The notes under the pieces are model-generated. The model was not told the origin of the DNA, did no database searches, and saw nothing but the letters and a program-made list of their open reading frames with translations. This document shows, piece after piece, positions 53,032 to 64,000 of a DNA stretch of 64,000 nt; the first letter of the stretch is position 1; each line of letters starts with the position of its first letter. Origin of the DNA: Vreelandella halophila (GTDB lineage Bacteria > Pseudomonadota > Gammaproteobacteria > Pseudomonadales > Oleiphilaceae); contig NZ_JACHUZ010000013.1 of assembly GCF_019903425.1 (NCBI RefSeq), positions 188,086 to 252,085 on the forward strand. The letters run 5' to 3'. The position numbers and the translations under genes were made by a program.

Positions 53032-53901
53032 CTACCAGGCGTAGCGCTTGTGCTCCATCAGCTCGAGAATCCGGGGCCTGAGGATCAGGTCAATGGCCAG
53101 AGGCAGCTTGGGCCCCGGAATCACAAGCGTATCCTGCCGTGACATGAAGCTCCCCGGAATCATCTGCAGCAGCCGCTGGAAATCCACATCCGCGTAGTGG
53201 CGGAAGTGAACCACAATCATGCTCTCATCCGCGGAGGGAACCTCCCGCACGACGAAGGGATTCGAGGTATCCACCGTTGGAACGCGCTGGAAGTTGATGT
53301 GGGTGTTGGAGAACTGGGGGACAATGTCCTGGACGTAGTCGTCCATGCGGTTGACGATCGTCTCCACCACCTCATCCTGGCTGTAGCCCCGATGGTGGGT
53401 GTCCCGATGAATCTTCTGGATCCATTCAAGATTGACGATCGGCACGACGCCGACCAGCAGATCCACATGGCCGGCCACATCGTGCTGCTCAGTTTGCACG
53501 CCACCATGCAGTCCCTCATAGAACAGAAGGTCGCAGTCCGACGGCAGATTCTGCCAGGGCGTGAAACTGCCCGGTTCATGACCCGCGGCGATCAGTTCAC
53601 GGTCCTCATCGTGCACGTATTCCCGATACTGCCCGGTACCAGTGCTGCCGAAGTCCTGGAACAGAGCTTCCAGCTTGTCGATATGATTGGCTTCAAGGCT
53701 GAAGTGGTTGAAGTCACCATAGTCACCACGCTCTGCAACACGTGCCATCTCCTCCCGGGTATAGCGATGAAAGCTGTCCCCGCTGACGGTGGCCGCATTC
53801 AGGCCCTCGCTGACAAACAGCTTGCTGAAGGCACGCCCGGTAGTCGTGGTGCCGGCACCGGAGGATCCGGTGACCGCAATGATCGGGTACTGGCTGGACA
53901 T
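53032..53901 (-). CDS. prkB: Phosphoribulokinase family protein (PrkB-type)
   Basis: 289 residues from ATG 53901; the frame extends upstream to 53979 without a good ribosome site. P-loop TGSSGAGTTTT (11-21), GDSFHRYTREEM, FYEGLHGGVQTE with the Walker-B-like Glu, VGVVPIVNLEWIQKIHRD, HRGYSQDEV and FQRVPTVDTSNPF follow the hexameric bacterial kinase throughout. The Calvin-cycle enzyme makes ribulose 1,5-bisphosphate, but E. coli carries a close relative (prkB) near yhfA-crp without a Calvin cycle. As this gene also lies near crp-osmC, autotrophy cannot be deduced. No Rubisco gene is here. Confidence 0.88.
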   Translation of the reverse strand: MSSQYPIIAVTGSSGAGTTTTGRAFSKLFVSEGLNAATVSGDSFHRYTREEMARVAERGDYGDFNHFSLEANHIDKLEALFQDFGSTGTGQYREYVHDEDRELIAAGHEPGSFTPWQNLPSDCDLLFYEGLHGGVQTEQHDVAGHVDLLVGVVPIVNLEWIQKIHRDTHHRGYSQDEVVETIVNRMDDYVQDIVPQFSNTHINFQRVPTVDTSNPFVVREVPSADESMIVVHFRHYADVDFQRLLQMIPGSFMSRQDTLVIPGPKLPLAIDLILRPRILELMEHKRYAW

Positions 53902-53982
53902 GATCGAATGGCCCGCTCTGCACTGGGAGTCCCAATTTCGGGAATCCGCTATGGTGCATGGGGTATCACCGGCTGGCAAGCC

Positions 53983-56838
53983 TCAATGGTGCAGCAATCG
54001 GGGCCGGGCAATAGCGCTGCCCTGCGCATAGTCCACCCCGAGTTCTCGCAGGCGCTCGATCCGCTGCGAACGGCTGACTCCCGAGACAATCACTTCCGCC
54101 CCCAACTGATGGGCGGCCGTCACCACCGCCCTGAGCCTGAGCTCATGCCCCCCCCCATCCTCTTCCGGCGTTCTGGTGCGCGCGCGGATCAGATCCACGG
54201 GCAATCGCCTGACCAGATACGCCAGCCCGGCATCCGTTTCATCCGCATCCAGACAGATGCGACATCCCAGCTCCCGCACCTCGCGCATGAACAGTGCCAC
54301 CGTGTCCGGATCCGCCAGAGCATCAGCATCGGAGATACAGAACCAGAGACGGTGCACGGGACAGGGCTGGATCCGGAATACCTCGTGGATGAAGCGCACG
54401 AGACCGGGTTCGGTGAGCGTATAGCCGAGTACCGGGATGCAGATCCCCGGATCCGCTTCCGGCAGCGTCTGCATCGGGCGGGAGAGACAGTCCAGAACAG
54501 CCTGCATCAGCCATTCATCAAGGTTCCGGGAACCGGCGAAGCGTTCCGCCAGCGGGATCAGCTCCCGGGCCATCATCAGGTTGCCGTGCTCGTCGGGCAG
54601 CGTCATCAGCAACTCATACTGCGCCGCCATGCGGGTTGATCCGTGAAGAGGGATAATCCGTTGGGCCTGCAGCATGAGCTCCTCCTGCCGCAGCCGACCA
54701 TTGCCCGCCAGCCTATCCACCAACCCGCGAATATAGCGGCTGCGCTCGGCGGGAACACTGGCAAAACGGAAGGCGGGAGGGTATTCAAACGGCGCCTGCC
54801 TGGCGGCCTCCTCCGCCAGCTCATACCAGCGGGCCGCCGTCACTATAGCCGGATCACCCACGGCAACACCGGCACACACATGACTGCCGGCATCCGAGAC
54901 CAGCGCATTGAAGCGCTGCATCAGCATCACCAGCCAGGATTCCAGATTCTCGCGCCGGCACCGGAATACCATCCGGCGCGCGCCGACCCGCCCGATCATA
55001 CGGCCATCCCCGAGTTCCCGACGCACTTCCGCCACCAGGGCTGCCGTATCACCACGGCTGTCCCACGCCAGAACCACCAGTGCCTGTTCACGGTCCAGCG
55101 GTGCCGAGTGCAAGACCCGTTCCAGCCATCCGAGGAACGTCTCCCGATCCGCCAGTCCGGTATCCGGGTCCCGGGTATGCTCCAGGATGCGGCGCTCATA
55201 GAGCTGCTCCAGCAGCTGCCCCAAAGCCTCATCCACAAGCGACTGGTCCTGGCGTTTTACCGGGATGAGCGCACCTTGCGCCACTTGATGGGCCAGTTCA
55301 GACAGACTGAAGTCGTACTGCTTGCGCCCTGAGGGCGTCACCAGCACAAAACGCCGCCGCCTGGCATTGGTCCATGCCAGGCGCACCGGCGGTTGATCGG
55401 GGTGACCGTCAATGAACCAGCTGCCCAGGGGGAGACTTTCCAGCCCGGGGCGCCACTGCTGCAACAACCGGTCATCCTCAACTGGCCCGTCTTCGCCCTG
55501 TACGAATCCCTCACTCAGGCGTACCAGTTCCTGAATGCCCGGATCCTGAAGGCAGACTCTGAGCATGGCGCGGGCCGATTCACTGTCGCTCTGGCCCCCG
55601 CAGATGACCTCCAGCTGCGCGCTGATGTCATCGGTGCTGCATTCGCCGGGATACCGATGGTACGCCAGCACCGCGTCCAGCAGCGCCAGAGCCTTCCACC
55701 ATAGGGGCCCGGCGTTCCCCTCATGAAGATGCAGGAGCACCAGCCGGTTACGCCATTCACTCTCGACAAACCGCAACACCGCCAGCGGGATTGGCCCTCC
55801 CAGCAGGCGGGCGTCCAGTGCGCTATCAGTGGCCGCCTCTGCTTCCCGCAGGCGCTCACTGCCCGCCACGGCCTTGGTCACCCGTCGCAGATTGCGCTGG
55901 TAGGCGTCATCGCGCTGCTGTAATTCCGCTCCGAGAACCCTGACCGCTTCGGTCATTGCCTCTTCATCTTTCCCCTTCGGTGAGCGCAGCGCCCGCAGCA
56001 GCGCCTCGGGCCAGGGGCCCGGACTCTCGTGGTCCGCGGTTTCAAGGTCGCCAATCCGGTTGAGCAGCGTCCGCAAGGGGTGGTCGCTGTGAGACAGGGC
56101 TTCAGGAGTCCGCGCCAGAGTCCGTTCAATCAACGGCGTCAGCCAGTCCAGCAGCGTCCGTCCGCGCCCGGTCATACGGGGGTTCTCACCCATCACCCGG
56201 ATAAGTTCCGGAACCAGCGCTCCCGGGAAATCGCCTGCATCCGACTTGCTGCCCTGATAAAGACGGGCAATGGCCTCGTGCAGGGCAAGCCCACCCAGAG
56301 CCTCATGGCGCATGGTTTCGGATTCGATCAGAGACGGCGTCGGGGGGATCACCGCCTGCCGCACCGCCACTTCCGCTTGGCGCCCGCGAGTGTTAACGGA
56401 AGGCGCCCTGCTCGGAACCACGTCCGGGGCCTGCGTTCGGCGGGACGGGCCCAGCCCGGCCCGGGCCAGGAGCGCTTCGAACCCCTGAAGGGCATCATCG
56501 GCAAAGCCGATCACCAGAAAACCCGGCCCGGACTGGAGCACATGCCCATCGATCGCCTGCCAGCGTTCCAGACTCCCATGATGGAACTGGAGCCGGATGC
56601 TGTAACCGCCCGCGTCCAGCCAGCTGCGTACCGCGGGTTCACGAGAGGCGGGGTAACGTACTGAGACTGCCTCCGAGGAAAAATCGGTGACCTGACAGAG
56701 CCAGGAAAGTCCCTGGGGTGTCAGGGCCCGTACAGCGAGTCGGATATTATGCCGACGCGTATCCCCTCGGTCGGTATTACTGTTGAGCAGTCCTGCTTTT
56801 CCCCTTTCCATGAGGTTGTTCCCTGCATTTCCGATCAC
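53983..56838 (-). CDS. DUF1631 protein with degenerate GGDEF/EAL-type C-terminus
   Basis: 951 residues. A PilZ-like N-terminal region (about 28-130: NIRLAVRALTPQGLSWLCQVTDFSSEAVSVRYP) is followed by the DUF1631 domain (about 200-560). A GGDEF-like remnant follows (DPDTGLADRETFLGWLERVLHSA, RVGARRMVFRCR in place of RxGGDEF), then an EAL-like domain where YELLMTLPDE replaces EALLRW and the end reads DYAQGSAIARP. Key catalytic residues are missing, so it is more likely a c-di-GMP receptor or scaffold than an enzyme. It is on the same strand as, and upstream of, prkB. Confidence 0.75.
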   Translation of the reverse strand: MIGNAGNNLMERGKAGLLNSNTDRGDTRRHNIRLAVRALTPQGLSWLCQVTDFSSEAVSVRYPASREPAVRSWLDAGGYSIRLQFHHGSLERWQAIDGHVLQSGPGFLVIGFADDALQGFEALLARAGLGPSRRTQAPDVVPSRAPSVNTRGRQAEVAVRQAVIPPTPSLIESETMRHEALGGLALHEAIARLYQGSKSDAGDFPGALVPELIRVMGENPRMTGRGRTLLDWLTPLIERTLARTPEALSHSDHPLRTLLNRIGDLETADHESPGPWPEALLRALRSPKGKDEEAMTEAVRVLGAELQQRDDAYQRNLRRVTKAVAGSERLREAEAATDSALDARLLGGPIPLAVLRFVESEWRNRLVLLHLHEGNAGPLWWKALALLDAVLAYHRYPGECSTDDISAQLEVICGGQSDSESARAMLRVCLQDPGIQELVRLSEGFVQGEDGPVEDDRLLQQWRPGLESLPLGSWFIDGHPDQPPVRLAWTNARRRRFVLVTPSGRKQYDFSLSELAHQVAQGALIPVKRQDQSLVDEALGQLLEQLYERRILEHTRDPDTGLADRETFLGWLERVLHSAPLDREQALVVLAWDSRGDTAALVAEVRRELGDGRMIGRVGARRMVFRCRRENLESWLVMLMQRFNALVSDAGSHVCAGVAVGDPAIVTAARWYELAEEAARQAPFEYPPAFRFASVPAERSRYIRGLVDRLAGNGRLRQEELMLQAQRIIPLHGSTRMAAQYELLMTLPDEHGNLMMARELIPLAERFAGSRNLDEWLMQAVLDCLSRPMQTLPEADPGICIPVLGYTLTEPGLVRFIHEVFRIQPCPVHRLWFCISDADALADPDTVALFMREVRELGCRICLDADETDAGLAYLVRRLPVDLIRARTRTPEEDGGGHELRLRAVVTAAHQLGAEVIVSGVSRSQRIERLRELGVDYAQGSAIARPRLLHH

Positions 56839-56906
56839 GGTAGCAGCCTATGTTGATACCACATGGAGAGACCATTACGGGTTTCCGTGTCGCGGTAATC
56901 CGCAGG

Positions 56907-58214
56907 TCAGAGTTGCTTTACAAAAATCCGCGAATTGCGACCTGTGTCATAGTCGCGCCGTTTTTCCGGTGGTAGGGAATCCGGCTCAACCAGCTCAAAT
57001 CCGCGCTCCGCAAACCAATGGGAGGTCTGCGTGGTCAGCACGAACAGCTCTCCCAACCCTTCCGCCCGGGCATGGCGCTCAACCATGGCAAGCATGCGGT
57101 CACCACGCCCCCCGCCCTGGTAGTCCGGGCTCACGGCAAAACATGCCAGCTCCATCATGGCACTGGAAGGATAGGGGTAGAGGGCAGCGCAACCGACCAC
57201 ACGGCCATCGCGCTCATCCACCAGGAAGCGGTCCACTTCGGTCTCGATCAGGTCCCGGGGCCGACTGACGAGGATACCCCTGGCCTCCAGTGGCTGGATC
57301 AGCTCCTGGATGCCGTTAATATCCTCCGGCGTGGCGAAGCGGATGTGCTCGTAGTCGTCGTCGGTCACGAGGGTTCCGAGACCATCGAGCGTGAACAGCT
57401 CTTCCAGCAGTGCGCCTTCACGCCCATAGCTGATGATGTGCGCACGGCGGACATTGCGGTCGCAGGCATTGCCCGCAGCATCCAGGGCGGCCGCGTCGTC
57501 CTCGTCCAGATGCCCTTCATTGAGCAGTTCCCGGGCGCGGGCAACGCTGACTTCACGTATGAGCTCACCGCCGGCATCCGGGATGCCGCTGCGGCCACTG
57601 AACAGGATGAGCTTGTCCGCCTCCAGTGCTGCCGCAGCTTCTCCGGCCACTTCCTCATGGGAGAGGTTGAAGGCATCGCCGGTGGCGGAGTAGCCCAGGG
57701 GTGGTAGAAGGACTACCTGCCCCAGCGACAGCTGCTCGCGGATGCTGGCAGCGTCCACACGGCGTACCCGCCCGGTATAGCCATGATCCACGCCCTCAAT
57801 CACACCGATGGGGCGGGCAGTGATCCAATTGCCGCTGGCCACCCGGATCTGGGCCCCGTGCATGGGCGAGTTGGCCACGCCCATGGACAGGTGGCTTTCC
57901 AGCAGCGCCCGGACCCGTCCAACCGCCTCAAGCACCAGCGGCAGCTGGGTTTCAGTGGTCACGCGCAGCCGCCCCTGATACCCGGAGGTTTCCCCCGCCT
58001 CATCCAGGCGCTCGCGGATCTGCGGGCGCGCGCCGAAGGCCACCACCAGGCGCACCCCCAGACTCGCAAGCAGGGCAATGTCATGGATGATGGTGGTCAG
58101 GTTCGGATGGGCCAGCGCATCGCCGCCCAGGGTGATGACCACCACCCGGCCGCGATGGGCATTGATGTAGGGTGCGGAATGGCGGAACCAGTACAGCCAG
58201 TCTTGGTCACTCAC
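56907..58214 (-). CDS. argA: N-acetylglutamate synthase
   Basis: First step of arginine synthesis, acetyl-CoA plus glutamate. 435 residues from a GTG at 58214 with GGAGGA upstream, overlapping the argE stop (GTGA). The N-terminal amino-acid-kinase domain (RHSAPYINAHRGRVVVITLGGDA, GARPQI, GVDHGYTGRVRRVD) gives arginine feedback. The C-terminal GNAT domain (about 290-435) has FLVDERDGRVVGCAALYP and the acetyl-CoA loop YQGGGRGDRMLA, then FVLTTQTSHWFAERGF. It matches E. coli ArgA end to end. Operon with argE. Confidence 0.95.
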   Translation of the reverse strand: MSDQDWLYWFRHSAPYINAHRGRVVVITLGGDALAHPNLTTIIHDIALLASLGVRLVVAFGARPQIRERLDEAGETSGYQGRLRVTTETQLPLVLEAVGRVRALLESHLSMGVANSPMHGAQIRVASGNWITARPIGVIEGVDHGYTGRVRRVDAASIREQLSLGQVVLLPPLGYSATGDAFNLSHEEVAGEAAAALEADKLILFSGRSGIPDAGGELIREVSVARARELLNEGHLDEDDAAALDAAGNACDRNVRRAHIISYGREGALLEELFTLDGLGTLVTDDDYEHIRFATPEDINGIQELIQPLEARGILVSRPRDLIETEVDRFLVDERDGRVVGCAALYPYPSSAMMELACFAVSPDYQGGGRGDRMLAMVERHARAEGLGELFVLTTQTSHWFAERGFELVEPDSLPPEKRRDYDTGRNSRIFVKQL

Positions 58215-59380
58215 CCCGATTCTCCTCCCTTGGCGCAGCATTGTTCAATCAGACCGGTCAGTATAGTCACCATGGGCTCGATCTGGGAGAGGGCCAGGAA
58301 TTCGTCCGGCTGGTGGGCCTGGTCGATGGAGCCCGGCCCCAGCACCAGGGTCTCCATCCCCAACTGCTGCAGGAAGGGGGCCTCGGTGGCAAAAGCAACG
58401 CCTTCCGCCGCATGCCCGGTCAGACGCTCACAGATTCCCACCAACCGGGCGGTTTCCGGCTCCTCGAACGGGGGGACGCCATCGAACAGGGGCTCAAAGG
58501 TGCAACTGAGCCCGCGCTGCTCCGCCACCGGCCCCACCCGCTCCAGAATGCCCCGGCGCAGGGCCCCGGGGTCCATCCCCGGCAGCGGGCGCAGATCAAA
58601 GTGGAGCTCGCACTCCGCGCAGATGCGGTTGGGGTTGTCACCACCATGGATGTGGCCGGGGTTCAGGGTAGGGTAGTCCACCCGGAATCCGGGATGGCGA
58701 TGATTCCTCTGCAGCTCATCCCGGTACGCCAGAATGCGCGTGAGTGCCTCATTCATCCCTTCCAGGGCATTGCGCCCCAGCGCGGGATTGGAGGAGTGGC
58801 CGGACTGCCCCCGGAACACGAGCCGTTCCATCATGATGCCCTTGTGCATGCGCACCGGGCGCAGTTCCGTGGGCTCTCCGATCACCGCGTGCCGTGCCTT
58901 CGGGCGACCGGCCTCGATCAGGGCCCGGGCCCCGCCCATGGCGCTCTCCTCATCCGCCGTGGCCAGGATCACCAGCGGTTCCGCCATGTCCTGCCCGCGC
59001 GTGCGCCAAGCCGCCTCCAGCGCCAGGGCGAAGAAGCCCTTCATGTCGCAGGTACCGAGGCCGTACCAGCGGTCATCACGCTCGGTAAGCGCGAAGGGAT
59101 CACTCTGCCACCGCTGGTCATCGAAGGGCACAGTGTCCGTATGGCCGGAGAGCACCAGTCCGCCCGGCCCTTCACCTCGTGTGGCGATCAGGTTGAACTT
59201 GCCCGGTGCTCCCGGCACGGGCATGGTCTCCACCCGGAAATCCAGCTCCCCCAGCCACTGGGCTAGGCGGGTGATCACCGCTTCATTGCTGCGGTCCCAC
59301 TCCGGGCTCACACTGCTGATCGAGGGCATGGCAACCAACTCGCCAAGCATCCCCCGGATATCCGGAATCGGCCGCTGCAT
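58211..59380 (-). CDS. argE: Acetylornithine deacetylase
   Basis: M20 zinc peptidase of 389 residues that removes acetyl from N-acetylornithine. Metal-site motifs are VLSGHTDTVPFD (His, Asp), YGLGTCDMKGFFA, LATADEESAMGGARAL (Glu-Glu), IGEPTEL, and the dimerisation lid FRGQSGHSSNP. Late His in VLGPGSIDQAHQPDE completes the site. The start ATG lies two bases past the stop of the upstream unknown gene, and the end overlaps argA. Having both argA and argE shows the linear acetyl cycle of enteric type. Confidence 0.95.
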   Translation of the reverse strand: MQRPIPDIRGMLGELVAMPSISSVSPEWDRSNEAVITRLAQWLGELDFRVETMPVPGAPGKFNLIATRGEGPGGLVLSGHTDTVPFDDQRWQSDPFALTERDDRWYGLGTCDMKGFFALALEAAWRTRGQDMAEPLVILATADEESAMGGARALIEAGRPKARHAVIGEPTELRPVRMHKGIMMERLVFRGQSGHSSNPALGRNALEGMNEALTRILAYRDELQRNHRHPGFRVDYPTLNPGHIHGGDNPNRICAECELHFDLRPLPGMDPGALRRGILERVGPVAEQRGLSCTFEPLFDGVPPFEEPETARLVGICERLTGHAAEGVAFATEAPFLQQLGMETLVLGPGSIDQAHQPDEFLALSQIEPMVTILTGLIEQCCAKGGESG

Positions 59381-59381
59381 A

Positions 59382-60752
59382 TCAGTTCTCCCGTGAGTCG
59401 GATGCCGACGGAATCGGCTGCATCTTCCCGAGATCCGGGTTCAGGAAGTCCTCCAGCCCCGGTCCGCTGTCGCCATCGGATATGGGCCGGCCCATGTCAT
59501 CGGCACGCCGCCAGACTTCAAACCGTTCAACCTCTGTTACCGGGAAAGGCGCCACCACCGAGCCGCCCTCCAGGGCCCGCCGTATATGCAGCTGCTCCTC
59601 CTCCAGGGCCACGAGCTGCCCTTCCACCTTCCGGCCCGAGCTCAGCCTGAGGCGTACACGGCGGTCGATCCAGGCACCGGCTCGCTCCGTATCGGACTCG
59701 CGGAAGGCCGGCTCCGGGGCGGGCTCATCCATCTGCACCAATGGAGCGCGCTCCGTCTCCTCCGGCGGGTCGCTGGGTTCACTCAGGCTGAACCCGATGT
59801 CGTCCAGCTCGCGGCCGTTATGGACAACCTGCAGCCCCGTTGTCTCACGCCACTGCGCCGCCGAGACTCCGTTACCGGGCCAGCCCTCGCCAGCCAGCGC
59901 CCAGGTAAAAGCCAGCTCGCCTCCCTCAAGGAGCCATTGCCGGTAGAGTTCGGTAGTGGCCTCGGTTGGCGCCAGGCCCTGACCGGTCATGGCCTGGTTC
60001 CAGTGACTGGAGGCGCGGCTGACCCATTCCCCGACCGGTTCATCCTCCGCTGCCGCACAGAAGGAGGACAGGCGCCGCATCAGCCCGGCATCCCGGACGA
60101 CCAGTTCCGCCTTCCGCGGGAAGGCTGGGACACCACTCCCGCCCGAGACCACCGGCACCTTGAGGTCGTCCGCCTGCCAGAGCAGGGAAAGACTTCCAAG
60201 ACGACCGGCATCCATTTCCGCCCGGTAGCGGTATTCGCCGGAACCACTCCCCGTGTCCTGGAGCTCGATGTCACCGCTGATCCGGTCCACACCCATGCGC
60301 AGCAGATCCGCGGGCGTCAGCGCCGGCTGCTCACCGCAGCCGTGGAAGTGCAGGGGATGGTGCTTCAGGGAAAGCGCCCGACGACTGCGGGCCCAGGGCC
60401 GGAAAAGATCCGGCTCGACCACCAGCTCCATGTCATCCACACGCAACTGCCACCGGGAAGGCTGCTCGCCCCCCAGAAGCCAGGCCGGCAGTGCCAGCAT
60501 CCCGGGTGTTTCCAGAGTGACCTGTTTGACGCGTACCGGCCGGGTGATGTCGAACCAGTGCCACCGCACTCCCTGGAGCGTCACGCGGCCATCCCAGGTT
60601 GGGCGAACCGCGTCCCAGTGGAGGTTGCCCCAGGGGCTGACAGCATCCTCCAGTTCCGAAGCGGCTGTCCGTGCGCCGTACCAGAGCGTCGTGTACCAGG
60701 CGCCTGCGGCCAAGAACAGCAGAATCACAAGGGCGCCGAAGATTCGTTTCAT
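59382..60752 (-). CDS. Membrane-anchored protein of unknown function
   Basis: 456 residues. One N-terminal anchor (FGALVILLFLAAGAWYTTLWYG) is followed by an AsmA-like periplasmic part: short repeated strands such as WDAVRPTWDGRVTLQGVRWHWFDITRPVRVKQVTLETPG with regular WxG/VRV spacing. A Cys pair (HGCGEQP, SSFCAAAE) lies in mid-protein. Near the C-terminus (about 370-425) RRVRLRLSSGRKVEGQLVALEEEQLHIRR looks like an Sm/SH3-type barrel. It lies one base upstream of argE on the same strand, so it is probably co-transcribed with argE-argA. I do not recognise a family. Confidence 0.65.
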   Translation of the reverse strand: MKRIFGALVILLFLAAGAWYTTLWYGARTAASELEDAVSPWGNLHWDAVRPTWDGRVTLQGVRWHWFDITRPVRVKQVTLETPGMLALPAWLLGGEQPSRWQLRVDDMELVVEPDLFRPWARSRRALSLKHHPLHFHGCGEQPALTPADLLRMGVDRISGDIELQDTGSGSGEYRYRAEMDAGRLGSLSLLWQADDLKVPVVSGGSGVPAFPRKAELVVRDAGLMRRLSSFCAAAEDEPVGEWVSRASSHWNQAMTGQGLAPTEATTELYRQWLLEGGELAFTWALAGEGWPGNGVSAAQWRETTGLQVVHNGRELDDIGFSLSEPSDPPEETERAPLVQMDEPAPEPAFRESDTERAGAWIDRRVRLRLSSGRKVEGQLVALEEEQLHIRRALEGGSVVAPFPVTEVERFEVWRRADDMGRPISDGDSGPGLEDFLNPDLGKMQPIPSASDSREN

Positions 60753-60933
60753 GGTCGACCATCCGGGGTCATGGCGTGGCAGAACGTGCTGATCATCGTA
60801 TCGTACCTGATCAATTGGCGATAATGCGGCAACCGTCGCACAAACCGCCCCTCTGCTGACGCAAAAATTATGGAATTCACTATAGTAGGGGCAGGAGGCA
60901 GATGGTAACTGTCACCGTTCATCAGGAGACGCC

Positions 60934-64000
<3,067 letters not shown>

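Noticed and set aside
53032..53901. Evidence of CO2 fixation
   Set aside because: The kinase occurs near crp-osmC as in non-autotrophic E. coli; without Rubisco the claim is unsupported.
53197..54639. Plus-strand open frame of 480 codons
   Set aside because: Spans the antisense of two genes (prkB and the DUF1631 protein), which a real gene would not do.

Overview
The window is one contiguous, mostly GC-rich stretch of a gammaproteobacterial chromosome. Housekeeping gene order and protein character (rpe-gph, trpE, trpGDC, crp/vfr-osmC-speD, argB-algC, DUF1631, DUF3301, DUF3034, NnrS, PilZ) fit a free-living, perhaps halophilic or marine relative of Pseudomonas, Halomonas or Ectothiorhodospiraceae. 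I cannot name the genus from sequence alone. No tRNA, rRNA, CRISPR array, integrase or replication origin was seen.

Layout. 1-5109: end of an MFS transporter, beta-carbonic anhydrase (can), NnrS-like membrane protein, a DUF3530-like exported protein, then rpe-gph. 5116-24370: an iron-acquisition block. It has a DrrAB-type ABC exporter, a FhuA/FoxA-like TonB receptor, a PchR-like AraC regulator, a CbiX-like chelatase protein, a complete aerobactin locus in the classical order iucA-iucB-iucC-iucD-iutA, and a convergent fhuF-fhuC-fhuD-fhuB import/release operon. Fur-box-like sequences lie before the receptor, iucA, iutA and fhuF. 24472-26099: a Trp-codon-rich leader peptide (trpL) and trpE. 26100-39443: an accessory, partly AT-richer block with a toxin-antitoxin pair whose DUF4411 PIN-like toxin is interrupted by an IS3-family element, and a type I restriction-modification operon (hsdR-hsdM-hsdS) that continues directly into an AAA ATPase-HNH nuclease pair resembling Septu (PtuAB). 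A frameshifted gene remnant lies at its right edge. 39444-41878: trpGDC.

41978-46339: a four-gene envelope/redox operon (cupredoxin-like protein, degenerate-GGDEF/EAL protein, DUF3034 outer-membrane-type protein, exported truncated hemoglobin). 46358-49447: gst-crp, divergent osmC, and speD, with two copies of a nested palindromic repeat flanking osmC. 49614-53022: a Baeyer-Villiger monooxygenase, SDR and hydrolase operon behind a large imperfect operator-like palindrome. 53032-64000: a prkB-type phosphoribulokinase, a DUF1631/degenerate-EAL protein, argA-argE, a membrane-anchored unknown, a PilZ protein, argB, and the C-terminal part of a long algC running off the window.

The backbone rpe-gph-trpE-trpGDC-crp-osmC-speD matches the gene order I recall in Pseudomonas aeruginosa, where the trpE-trpG gap holds the pyocin cluster. 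Here three gaps of that backbone carry cargo: siderophore genes (gph/trpE), defence genes (trpE/trpG) and the hemoglobin/EAL operon (trpC/crp). The most interesting parts are the R-M operon carrying a Septu-like pair, the exactly reconstructable IS insertion into a toxin gene, a perfect 12-bp inverted repeat before hsdM, the trp leader peptide and the nested palindromic repeats.
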